Part shown: piece after piece, positions 1 to 10,700 of the stretch
How the letters are laid out: every line of letters starts with the position of its first letter
Position numbering within the stretch: position 1 is the stretch's first letter
NCBI GenBank assembly: GCA_963969345.1
Contig: OZ017766.1
Location: 4,402,001 to 4,466,000, forward strand
Direction of reading: 5' to 3'
From: Turbatrix aceti
Taxonomy: Eukaryota > Nematoda > Chromadorea > Rhabditida > Panagrolaimidae
Length of the DNA: 64,000 nucleotides
Program-made: the position numbers and the translations under genes
The notes under the pieces: model-generated
Told to the model about the DNA's origin: nothing
The model's database searches: none
What the model saw: the letters and a program-made list of their open reading frames with translations, nothing else

Positions 1-321
1 ATGTTTTTGCGTTTGTTGGGCTGTGTAAGTTTTATTTTCGCTTTTTTGTATTGGACGACACAAACTACTGTTGGGGGGTATTTTTGTTCTGATATTCACA
101 AAGAACCGTCTTCTGTTCTGAATTTTCTTGTCACCGGATTTGTCGGCACTCTTTTTTGTGAATTGCAAAACATGCTTAATCGTGCATTGCTACAGACGTC
201 AAAAAATACTTAATTCCTAATTGAGTCCACGTAGATTAGGTGTGCAAAGTTCTATCTTCTTAGTACTTCTGTATTTTGCTTGCAAAGCGGCCCGAAAAGG
301 CGTCGTGCCGGTGTGGACCGG
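1..321. other. 5' edge, no supported gene
   Basis: An open frame at 1-213 (+) encodes a hydrophobic 70-residue peptide with no recognised family and no clear splice link to the receptor that starts at 322. It is probably upstream or untranslated sequence of that gene, or chance. Nothing else is seen. Confidence 0.3.
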
Positions 322-1461
322 ATGGAATTCGTCTTCAACGCTTCTGAATTCGTTGTTTTGATTGGAGCCGTTGCGACATCGGTATTCCGATTCTTCTTCG
401 TCGCAGATGCCAAAATTCTACATCGCAATATCAAGCTGCTCTTCTTCAACGAGAGCTTCGGCAGCCTGGTTTTCATATTCATTCGAATGGTGATTGTGCT
501 GAACGCGCTGACGAACGGGGCTCTCTACCCTGACTCCTGGGAAGGTCGGATGGTGTACGCTTCCTACGCACTCATGGTTTTCCCTTTCTGGAATTATTTC
601 GTCATCTTTCTCGAACGCGTCTGGAGTACCGTTTGTCTCAAAAACTATGATAAGTCGACAAATGTATGGCTTATCTGGGCTGTTTTTTTCTACCCCGTAA
701 GTTTTTTTCATTCTTGGCAATTTTCTATTTCCAATTTCGTCAAACAAAGAAGGTCGCTGCTTACCTTAGCCGGATGCAGACTTTTTTTAAATAGGAATTT
801 CCCGTTTTCAGTGGGTACTTACGGGGGTGCAGTTCTACCTTTTTGTAAACGATTATTTTTCCTACGCACCGCTGCTAATCACTTTAACGTCAGTGATCAT
901 AATTACCGCCATTGTGAGTTTTTTCTAGCCCCAACATCCGGCTAATGTGAGTAAAAAAATGTTTTGAAAAGTTTAGGGATTTTTTGTGGTCGGCTACGTC
1001 AACACCCGTGAGCTGCGGTCAAGTCAGCGCACCCGGCACACGCTGGGCTCCAAGTTCCAGGCGTTGGAGAACGTTCGCATGGTGCACTCGACGAAGTGGA
1101 GTCTCCTCTTCAACTGTTCTGTTTCGGTCGTTCAGATGGGGGTGGCATACCTGAACATGGTGGTGCTTGAGGAGTGAGTTTCTCAGTTTCTGGAGGGATT
1201 TAACAGATTCTGTTCAGGGGCGCGCCTCTCAGGAGGTACACATTCCCGCTGTATTACATGCTTACCTCGCTCAAGGTCTGTCTAGACCCCCTCGTGCTGT
1301 TCGCCTCCAGCCGCGATTTTTATGAAAATTTATTCAAGAAGTACGGTTGGCGGACGGCGAGCATGACCACCCCGGTAGTGCCACTCGGGCAAGAACGGGA
1401 TGCTTATTTCAAGATTTTCGATGCGCAGTGGAAGAAGCCTCCTCAGAGGGGTAAACACTGA
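322..1461 (+). CDS. Sre-like serpentine chemoreceptor (7TM GPCR)
   Basis: Four exons: 322-696, 812-913, 977-1173 and 1218-1461, giving 305 residues with consistent phases 0, 0 and 2. The start ATG at 322 precedes the first hydrophobic segment. Several membrane segments are visible, for example around SLVFIFIRMVIVLNAL and LLITLTSVIIITAI. The intracellular loop LGSKFQALENVRMV matches the Sre-family signature (RYQ..EN.R), and the last segment is followed by a short tail (SSRDFYENLFKKYG), as is usual in nematode chemoreceptors. The ligand and the cell of expression cannot be inferred. A run of five AAAT units just after the stop (about 1498-1518) contains AATAAA poly(A) signals. The second receptor of this type in the window (54574-56034) carries the same signature but is diverged and on the other strand. 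Family assignment rests on motif recognition only. Confidence 0.75.
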
Positions 1462-2038
1462 CCTGTACGGTTCAAGCGACTGTGTTGCTGTTTTCACAAA
1501 TAAATAAATAAATAAATAATTAGAACACATCTTATGCGTGATAAAATGTGTAATGCATATTCTTTGGCCGCAAATTGACTTCTTTACAGACTACAGTATC
1601 TTTTTTTCAGTCTGTACCCAACTATTCACACAATGGCGACAATTATTGATACTTCGGACTATAAAAAATAATTACTGATGCTTTAGCGTACCAGCAAAAC
1701 AAACAAGAGACTTTTTTTCGTGATGAAAGAGTGCAAAACAATTATATTTTGAGTGCAACAACAAAAAGTATTTATAATTAGGAAAGGTATTATAATTTTT
1801 GTTCAGAAAGTCACGAGCCCATACTACGAAAAACTGACACGCTCTTTTTTGAAAACCATTGAACTGAATTGAAGACTTCCGTGTTCAGTGCAAATCAACA
1901 CTTGACATTCGTACAAGTACCCCAAAGTGGTCCCTGTAATAATCTTCTAAGGAAGAAGAATCGCCTCGTTCGACAACAAAGTGCATAAGAATTTATCTGT
2001 AGAGCTCTTGAAAGAAAACTGTACACGGGCAGTCGAGA
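1462..2038. other. intergenic, AT-rich
   Basis: This is convergent spacer between the Sre-like gene (+) and the four-TM gene (-). It contains the AATAAATAAATAAATAA tract that probably serves as the poly(A) signal of the first gene. No coding potential is seen. Confidence 0.6.
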
Positions 2039-3568
2039 TCAGACAACGGTGTGCATTTCGACGCGACCTCTCCTGCCGCTGCTCACGGAGCTGTCGGGCG
2101 TTCGTTCGTACACCTTTGGCTTGGATTTGAAGCTGACGCGCTGCGGACTCTTTCGCCGGATGCGTTCCTTGGAGGAAGAGCGCGCGCGATGTTTCCTGCT
2201 ATTGTAGCTCGCGGATCGAGAGTGCCGATGTCGGTGGCCTCGACTCGGGCTTTCGGTGTACTCCCGAATGGACTGCGGGGCAGGGGGCTTTCGCCGAGGC
2301 TCCGGAGTGTAAACCGGAGCCGGCTCCGAAGCCGGAGGCTGCACCTGTCTCTGCTGCAGTTTCGGCGTCTGTGGCGCAGATCGCGACTGGACCCGTGACA
2401 CTGTTGGTGCTTTTCTTCCCGCAGAAGCACTTTTTGGCCTGGCAGGCCCGCAAATGGGCCTTGCAGGAGTCCCGAGCCGTTCTCTGCGACGGAGTTTTTT
2501 GTCCATCAGCCATTCAGGGGCCTTGGGCCACTCGGTGCGCCACAACGGCACTGCGCCAGGTTCGTAGGCCACCCGATGCGCGTTTGCCGGATACTTTTGC
2601 GTGTTTGTGTGAAAAGGCGGCACTGCGCGGGGCTTATCGCTCGTAAGCTGACCCGTAAGCCGGTAGTAATAGAAAAGCACGATGACGATTGCGACACCGT
2701 TGACCGCGCAAGACATAACAAACTCGGCGACGGACATGGTAAGCTGCTCGTTGAAGATGTCCCCTGACCACCACAAAACTGCGTAAGCCGTGCACATGAC
2801 GGAGAGGGGAATCGCTGTGAAAAACCATGGCATTATTGCTCCTGGTCGGCGCTGAAAAGTAAAATTTTTAAAAGAGTATGAGTTGAAGAAAATCCCCAAG
2901 TTTGGACACGAGCGGGGGATTATTCCGAAGTGGCCATCGCCCTTGCACAATTATTTTGTCTCTTTTTACAAGTGCAATTTGATCTGCATTAATTGTCGCG
3001 AGATAATTTGGCAATAAAAAATGTACTTTTGATTTTTCAAAAATTTTGAAGAATTTGGCAGGTACCCCAAATAGATCCAAAATGTGCCCCACTCACCGAA
3101 ACGCAACCATAGAGTAAAAAAGAAGTCGTAAAGAAGTGAATGATAGACAGGAAGAGACAGATGAGAACGATCGTGAACATGGCTGAAATTTCACAGAATA
3201 CAAAATTCCGAAAACCGTCGTTTGAACTAACCATTTGTTCTTCTGCGGTCGGGAGTTTCAGTGTAGATCGCATAAAGGCCAGGAAACCGGGCTTGGAAAC
3301 CGTCCACGCTGAAAAAACACGTGCATAGGGGGGGGTGACTTTGGCAACAGAGACTTACAATCCTGTGGCAGGCAGCATCCTGTTTTCGTACTCCCATTGC
3401 CGTTCGCGCACGACTCCGACCTGCCAGCCGAGGATGCCGTACTGGATGAAGCAGTAGAGCTGAAAAAAAAGTAGCCGTCTTTTGTGATTTCAAAACAGGT
3501 GAACTTACGATGTTGTAGATGCCGATGACGATGGACGAGCACCGAAGGCACTGGTAGGGGTCTGCCAT
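2039..3568 (-). CDS. four-TM membrane protein with Arg/Ser-rich cytoplasmic tail
   Basis: Five exons on the minus strand: 3568-3509, 3459-3359, 3308-3232, 3182-3097 and 2851-2039, giving 378 residues. Four hydrophobic segments are visible: near the N-terminus (SSIVIGIYNILYCFI), then FTIVLICLFLSIIHFFTTSF, then a segment around AIPLSVMCTAYAVLWW, then NGVAIVIVLFYYYRL. The remaining roughly 190 residues form a hydrophilic, probably cytosolic tail rich in Arg, Ser and Pro, with several SRS/RSSS patches (HRHSRSAS, KHRARSSSKERIRRK) that look like phosphorylation substrates. The layout resembles the small tetraspan families expanded in nematodes, but I do not recognise a named family. The protein at 47088-47908 has a similar four-TM layout without the long tail; homology between the two is not established. 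The long last exon creates several antisense shadow frames. Confidence 0.7.
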
Positions 3569-4355
3569 GTCTGTGAACAGCCTCAGGTCATGTTCGCAGC
3601 TGAAAAAATAAGAAGAAGCTATACCACACGAGTGCTAGTAGTGTTGCGCCTTGGTCACACAACCTCGCGTACAGGTGAGCGACACGAGCACGAAGCAATC
3701 GATAATGCGCCCCCCTCAGCGGGGACAAAGCAAACAAGAAGCGCCTGGAGCGCGCGTGGTGGCCACTCCTGCGAACTGGCCTGCTTGCTGGCTGCACAAA
3801 AGGAGGAGGATTGCATGGGGGAGGGGGAGTAGTCAGAGGTCAGACAGAGGGGGTCACGGTCATTCCACGGATCTTCCCGTATTTTTTCGATTAAATTTTC
3901 CGGTCTCATTCTTTTGATTTTCTGTGGAAAAGGGCCAAAAAGGAGGACAGGAAGTAAAGTCGGTGTCTTTTCTCATCAGTTGGTCGCGGTGTGGTACGCA
4001 GCGCAGCGCAGTCCTTTCCCGGAGTGACCAGTGCAACAATGGTCAGTCAGTGGTCAGGGATAGTCGCCATGGCGACCAGCGCGCATGACTAATCACCCCC
4101 AATGCCTGCAGCGGGGTGAGAAACAATGTCAGTGGCCACCACTAACACCCCACACCTCCGCCGCTCCTGGCTACGGCTTGTAAGTCGACTGGCTCGTTGC
4201 GTGCGTCCCCAGTGATAGCATAACCTGAGTCATCAAACTTTATTTATTTATTTCGTGCTACAATTATTTAATTGTTCATTCCATCGTTCACAGTTATTTT
4301 TTTAAACAGAATCAAAAATTCTCATGTCAGAATGCAAAAAAGCCAGTCAGGTCAG
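3569..4355. other. intergenic
   Basis: This lies upstream of the four-TM gene and downstream of the serpin, both on the minus strand. It is GC-mixed sequence with short open frames only, and an AT-rich stretch at about 4235-4270 that may belong to the serpin 3' end. No gene is supported. Confidence 0.5.
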
Positions 4356-5826
4356 TCAATTGCCGGTGAAAAAGCCGCTGAACAGAATGCTCAGATCCTG
4401 CGCAGAGACAATGAGGAAAGCGAAAGGATGGTCCGCGACGAAGGACACCGGCTTGCCGGAGGGGACCATGATGGACGTGACTTTCATGATAGCGGCCGTA
4501 GCAGCAGCAGCTTCGGTGCCGGCCTCGGTGACGTTGATGAAGGCCTGGTGGACGACGTCGCTCACAACAAGCTTAGACGTGCTGCTGATGCCGCTGAAGT
4601 CAGCGTTCATCTGGAACGCGTCAACGATGCCCATGTTGCTGAGGCACTTGTTCAGCGACTGCTTGAACGCGGCGTTGAACTTGGGCAGCTGCACGTTGAC
4701 CGGGGACTGCGTGTTGTTGGCAATAATCGTGCCCAGAATAGAAGCGTCGATGCTGCTGAGGGAGGCGGTGAGGCCGAAAGTCTGCTTCGGCAGGAAGACG
4801 AACATGATCACCTGGTGACCGCGGTAGGGCAGTCCCAGGATCTGGAAAGTGGGGTCCTCGTGGTAGTAAAACTGCCCGGACGTCGACATCATGGACACGT
4901 TGACGGTCTTCTTCGGCGAAGCGTAGAACGAAGCCGGCTGCGTATTCGTCTCCGAGAACGGCGTGTCCCAAGACGCGTTGAAGTAGATCGCATTGACGAG
5001 GACGAGTTCTGCGTTCTGAACGTCATCCGCAGAAACCAGGTTTTTGATTTTGTCTTTGGTTACGTCTTCGACGAACGTGTTGATCACCTGAGAAGAAGTA
5101 ATGCAGAAAGGATGGAAATGAGGACAAAAGAGAGATTAGCGCACGTGCACAGGGGGATTTACATTTTCTATTGTTTGTTTTCGGAAAAATATGAGTATGC
5201 TATACACAGTTTCTTTGAAGCCCCGTTTATTGTCTTACTTATGCATTCTCAGAAATCTCAATTAAAGCTTCTTTGGCGCGTTATCCGGCTTCAAATCCCC
5301 CCGAAATCCGTTTTTTTGGTCAACAAATCTATTTTTACCCTCTTTTCCGGCAAAAATAGCTTACCTTAGCAGCGCCAGTGGCATTTTTGAAATCCAGCGA
5401 CCGAAAACTTCCGAAATAGTATTGTTGCACGGCATTTATGTAACTCTGTAGCAGACTGGCACCTTGATCGATGTACACTCTGTTGGCGATGTCGATGATC
5501 ACGTCAAGGGCGCTGGAATCGTTCATCGTGCGCAGCGCGGCCGAGAAGCGTTCGTTGACTTGGGCATCGCTCAGGGCTGCAAAAGATGCATGCATGCATG
5601 CCACAGAGGCGCCTATATTCAAAAAACACTCACCATTGCCCGCAATAGTATCACGGATCTGGCTGGCGGTATCGTTTTTTGCGCCGAGCATGACCATCGC
5701 GAGGACGATGGACACGGATAGCGGGGACGTGATCGCCGATGCCGTCGCTCCGCCGCAGAGGGAGAGATTGAACGCGAAGTTGGACTGCGCATCCGCGAAA
5801 TTCACGATGTCTACAGCTGCCGACAT
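4356..5826 (-). CDS. intracellular serpin
   Basis: Three exons: 5826-5634, 5576-5365 and 5087-4356, giving 378 residues, the usual serpin length. The N-terminus (MSAAVDIVNFADAQSNFAFN) shows no signal peptide, so this is a cytosolic serpin like the nematode srp proteins. Visible hallmarks are SPLSVSIVLAMVMLGA, ANRVYIDQG, FKNATGAAKVINTFVEDVT (the a..iN.wv..tt.gki region), LVLVNAIYFNASW, and FVADHPFAFLIV followed by ILFSGFF. The reactive-centre hinge is TEAGTEAAAATAA. Its small residues suit loop insertion and so argue for an inhibitory serpin. The scissile bond lies in the stretch after the hinge (IMKVTSIMV); the P1 residue is not certain by eye, so the target protease is unknown. A 277-nt intron separates exons 2 and 3. 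Long antisense open frames across exon 3 are shadows. Confidence 0.93.
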
Positions 5827-6256
5827 CGTAGAGGGTCAAAGCTCAGACAACCAACCACTGCTCAGAATTAGCAGAGCTCCGACTGAACGGCAAACTGGAG
5901 AGACGGTAGCCTTATAAGCAGTCGGTCGCAGACAGAGTGCAAAGGTCCACAGGTGCGAAGTCTCGCGTGCAGGCACAAAAAATGACTTCCTGGGGCACGC
6001 AGGGTTAACCGAGGGATGAAAAACCTCATTAGCGGCTAAGGCAATACCGTAATTGTTTGCCAGAAATGCAACGTAAACAACAGCGCTCGAAGCGACACAA
6101 AAAAGTGAGTTGAGCAGCGAAAAAAGAAAAAAACATTTTCCGACGAAAGATCGGAACTACCGTAAACATTTTTGCCCAATCAAATAAATTTATTAACCGT
6201 AACACCGAAATCAATGCAGTAAGAAAAATGTAGCCTTATTTACAACACAGAAGATT
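5827..6256. other. intergenic between serpin and SUMO protease genes
   Basis: These 430 bp separate two minus-strand genes. The stretch probably holds the serpin promoter and the 3' UTR of the SUMO protease. No coding potential is seen. Confidence 0.5.
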
Positions 6257-7130
6257 TCAAACAGGAAGCAACTTTCCGGTAAGCAATTCGTAGGTCATCA
6301 TTCGTCGGAAAAAGTGCATGTAAGTTTGGGTAAATTCTGGGGCATAACCCGCTGTGACAAACTTCACAAATTGGCAGACAAAGACGCCGCAATCCTGACC
6401 GTTGTCTTGCTTCGGAGTGCCCTAAATTGTGTACACAATGAGCAAAAAAGTTGAAAAAAGGCAAAAAGAGTAACTTACACCGTTGATATGGATTTCCCAG
6501 TTGCTGTAGTCGTCGTCGGGATAACACTCGGCAGCGTGCTCGATGAGTATGGATCGCACCTTTTCAAAGTAATCCATGCGATAGTCAAAAATTGAATCAA
6601 AACCCCAGATAACTCGTTTGCGGGTATCGACGAGAGCGAGAAACCAATGACTACCACTGTGAATAGGAAAAACGACAATATCAGCGTCGAACAAATCCTT
6701 CGGCAACCAGCTGGCAATGCCCTTGTAGCCACCCTTGGCGTACGCGTTGAACAAAAACACTGTCGTGGCTTTCAGCTAAAAAAAATCAATTCTACAAACT
6801 GTAAAAGGAGAAAATACCAACCTTAGGCAGGTCAACTTGCTCCTCGGATCGCTTGACGATGAGCTCAATGTACATGTCGATGACGGTGTCATTCAGCCAC
6901 TCATTTCCCCGAATCGAAGCTACATCTCCTTTGACCAGTTTGTGGGACATTGACTGGGAAAGGTTGTGTTCGAGCTTCACGACACATTGCAACTGCCAAT
7001 CGTCGGGCAATCCTGCAACACAAAATTTCCACAAAAAAATAATCAAACAGAAAAAAAACTCACTGTGCCGGATTTTCCAGGGTTTCAGGGACGCAAAGAT
7101 TGATTCACTGAAGCGATTGTATGATTCCAT
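6257..7130 (-). CDS. minimal Ulp1/SENP-type SUMO (or NEDD8) cysteine protease
   Basis: Four exons: 7130-7064, 7012-6822, 6775-6479 and 6421-6257, giving 239 residues. It belongs to the C48 (Ulp1/SENP) family, which cleaves SUMO precursors and SUMO conjugates; one subgroup acts on NEDD8. The substrate-recognition stretch is RGNEWLNDTVIDMYIELI. The catalytic His lies in SGSHWFLALVD, the Asp in WGFDSIFDY, and the oxyanion Gln and nucleophile Cys in KQDNGQDCGVFVCQF, so the triad looks complete. The protein is little more than the catalytic domain, with only about 20 residues before it. Its size is near that of SENP8/NEDP1, but the motifs read more like Ulp1, so SUMO versus NEDD8 specificity is open. 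Another member of the fold, with a mutated nucleophile, lies at 21073-22440. Confidence 0.9.
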
Positions 7131-7703
7131 CACTGATAATAAACAAAGGAACACGGAATGCCTCAGAAAAAGACGAAAAACGAGCGGCAAAGGTTATCAA
7201 AATTCTGCGCGGTAGCCTCCGTTTGATGCCCGCAAGCTGCGGTCTGTGCATCCCTCGCGGCCGCTTATCAGGGTTTACGTTCGTTTTGTTACGTTCGCTT
7301 CGTTTTTTTCTTTTTTGGGATTTGAACATTTTTGTTTTATTGTTTATCAGAGCCATCAAGGCACAACAAAGATGAATGAATGAATCGGAACCGTAGGAAA
7401 AGAACATGCTGGACGTTGTCGCGGGCAGAGGTGTGGTCGGAGGGAGTCGGGGTCCGGAATCGGGGTCGGGGTGGTTATAGCAATACAAATAAAATCAAAA
7501 AACATCAACAATTTGTTACTAGGGCATGGCTGATCGGCGGTGGCGTCGACGACGGTGGTAACGGTGGGGGAGGGTAATAATACGAATTCACAAAATATAC
7601 CGATAATCAGACCAAGGCAACTGAAGAAGGACGAAGAACCCGGAAGAGTGTGTGGTGCGATGAGTACAGGAATAAATAAGCAGAGCCGTGTGGTGTGATG
7701 CGA
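7131..7703. other. intergenic downstream of ire-1
   Basis: These 573 bp lie between the ire-1 stop codon and the start of the SUMO protease gene, both transcribed leftwards. The spacing is too wide for a typical nematode operon pair. The stretch should contain the ire-1 3' UTR and the protease promoter. No gene is seen. Confidence 0.5.
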
Positions 7704-10700
7704 TCAATCAGCGACGTCGTCCGCGTCTTCGGCAGGCTGCGTCTCGGCGTCCTCCTCCGACGGCGTCGCAAGGATGGAAATCGGCGCCTTCTTCCTCTTC
7801 TTCCTTTTCTTGGCTGCGTTTGCAGATATCGGCGCGTTGCTCGACGGCGTGTGGACCGAAATGGGCTGGCGCCAGTTGGATACGGAGTCGCACGACGGCA
7901 CCGGGCGCGGCACGCGTTGGGGTGAGCCGCCGCCCGGAGGAGCGATGAAGTCGCTGTTGAGCTCCGATTCGAGGCGTCTGTTGCAGAAGGAGTGCGCCTC
8001 GATGGGGTAGTACGTCGCGAACGAGCTCTCTTCCGCGCAGCAGATCATCGCGTTGTAAATGTGCATTAGGAGCTAAATAAAACCGTTTTCAGGGCCCCTT
8101 GAACGCAAAACTCACTCTAGGAAACCTGGACGTCCAGTACGCGACGTACTCGTTCGGGATGGTGCCCAGCGAAGCCTTTACCGGCTCCGGCAGCTCCCGG
8201 TAGTGGTGCTTCTTGTTCCTCAGCGCTCTGAGCAGATCCCGGATGGAATTGTGCTTGTACTTTCGGAATTGGTTGAGATCCGCGAAGAGGTGCTGGCAGA
8301 TGTTGTTGTGCCAGTTGGCGGCGACCCGGGTGTTGTACATTTCGAGTCTCTGCACGACGTCGTTGTTCTCGTCTTCCTTTTCTATTCGATCGCTCACGTC
8401 CTGAAAAAGCCTGGATTTAGACTGTTCGAGCGTGTGAAAACCAGGGATGGGTTTGTTCGCGAACGAACACGAACGTTCGTTCACTCCTCCCTGCCGGTAA
8501 CCGTACCATAAAGAATTGCAGCTGCTTCTCTTCGTTCCAGAACATGGGATGCGCGAGGACTACGTAGAGCCTCGGCCGATGATTGCGCTCCCTCTGAACC
8601 ATGGATTCGATGAGGTTGACCGCGGCTATGGAAAAGGACGTTTCTGCAAAAACCCTCAATCAAACTGGCCCAGAAAAACAGTCAAACAGACCCCTAACAG
8701 CGAGTTCACCCAGGTTATACTCGCCCCTGAGAATGTTGGACTGTCTCCGAACAGAGTCTCCGAAGGGGTGCTTCCCGTTGGACAGGACGTGGAAGTACAC
8801 GCAGCCCAGCGAAAACACATCTGCGAGCGGCGTGATCCTGGCAGTCGAATCGTAGATCTCAGGCGCGATCCAGCCCTCGGTACCTGCGAGTCCCGAGACC
8901 CGCGACAACGAAGCGTGCCCGTTTTGGATCTTCTTGGACAGTCCAAAATCTGAAATCAGCACCCGAACCTTGCCAGTGGGTGTCAGGGCGAGAAGGATGT
9001 TCTGTGGCTTGACGTCGCGGTGGACGATATTGTTGTCATGGAGGTGAGCGAGGCCGTTGGTCGCCTGTCGGAGGATTTCCACCTTCGAGATCGCCGAGAA
9101 CCGGGTCTGCACGTCGGAATTGTGCACGTATTCCTTCAGCGAGCAATCGCAGAGCTCAAGCGCCAGAAAGCGGAACGCCATGTCTGATTCAGAGCAGAAG
9201 TAACGAATGACGTTGGGATGCGTGTCACTCTCCCGGAGGAGGTCCACCTCGCGATCTACGTATGACATGAGATCCGAGATGACGCGTTTCACTGCTGCGT
9301 CGCGACCGTCGAATTTTCCCCTGAAAAAACATGAGTTACGATGCAAACGAACGCGAACGCCCGCCCACCCCGGTTGCGAGCATAAAAAACGTCTGCCTAC
9401 CTGTAGACCACAGTGCCCTCACAGCCCTGCCCAAGGATCTCGAGTGGGTTGAACGTAATCCGTCCGACCCTCCTCCATCCAGACGGCAGATCCGGATCCG
9501 TGTCATCCCAATCATCAACGCCTGGCAGCGAAGACGTGTTGCTGCGACCGGAAGTCGCCATATTCGTTCCCCAGCGTCCACTGCCGCGAGAAGAGTCCCT
9601 TGACGAATACGGGATCGTCGAAGCCGGAAGCGCCACCGAATGCCGACCGAACGTGTATATCGTGACGATGAAGAACGCGATGAAGAAGATGGAGCCCATC
9701 ATCGTGAGCAGCGGGTATCCGTCCCAGAGCGCAGCGGCTATCTCGAGCAGGGTCCACTTCTCGTCGTCCTGGAGACTTCCCAGCGCGGGTGGACTCTTGG
9801 GCAGAACCGGCCTCTGAGGGGGCTTGAAACGACTCGGACACGTCTGACCGGCGGAGCACTTGTTATCGTCCCGCGGGTGCGTCGAGATCATGCCTCCGTG
9901 CCTGCCGGCGTCCTCCGAAGGCTTGTAGGTCAGGTATTTCGTAAAACTCGGCGACGAGAGCGAGAGCGGTGTGGGGTCCGTGACGTGGAGCATGATGTGC
10001 TGGATGATCTTCGGTGAGAGGTGCCATCCGAGCAAGAGGTACTCAATTCCAGCGACCTTCATCGTCGTCGCCTTCGCGGACAGCCCTCGTGGCACCGTGG
10101 GTCTCATCGCGATATTCGTCGTCGGTGGAGTCGTCGCCACATCGTCGGCGGTTTGGAGGTCCGACGCGACTTCGACTATCACCGGGCCGACGGTCTTGGA
10201 AGCCAGCGAAGAGGAATTCTCGTCGATGATGCCGGAGAGCGCGTAGATGCCGTAGGGCGTCTCGTCGACGTAGAGCGACGACACGAGTCGGCCCATGGAG
10301 AGGCCTTCGATCTCGTCGGGTGAATAGGACGTGCCCGGCTTCCGGATGATCGATTTGAGGAAATCCACGTCGGATACGAGCTCATTCTGAAACGGTTTGT
10401 GTTCAAATCTTTTTTTTTGCAGCTCGTATAGCTTCAATGTCCTGTGTCACCCGCCTTTACCCCTCCCAGCCAGCCCCGGACGGCCCGGCTGCCCCATGCG
10501 CCGGCGGAGAAACAAACGTCAGTTGTCACCCCAGTCAGCGTCGAATCAAGCGCTGCAAACTTTGAACTTCCAATTAAATCGCATAATCTTCCAAAGCCAA
10601 TCAATCACCGTGTGTTTTACCCGGCAAATTGTCCGCTATCGCGAATTACTGCATATAGGCCTGGTTTGTTCTTTGCCTCCTGCCTCGGATGACAAAAATT

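Noticed and set aside
4272..5369. 365-codon plus-strand open frame
   Set aside because: Antisense to serpin exon 3. It crosses a serpin intron and matches no family.
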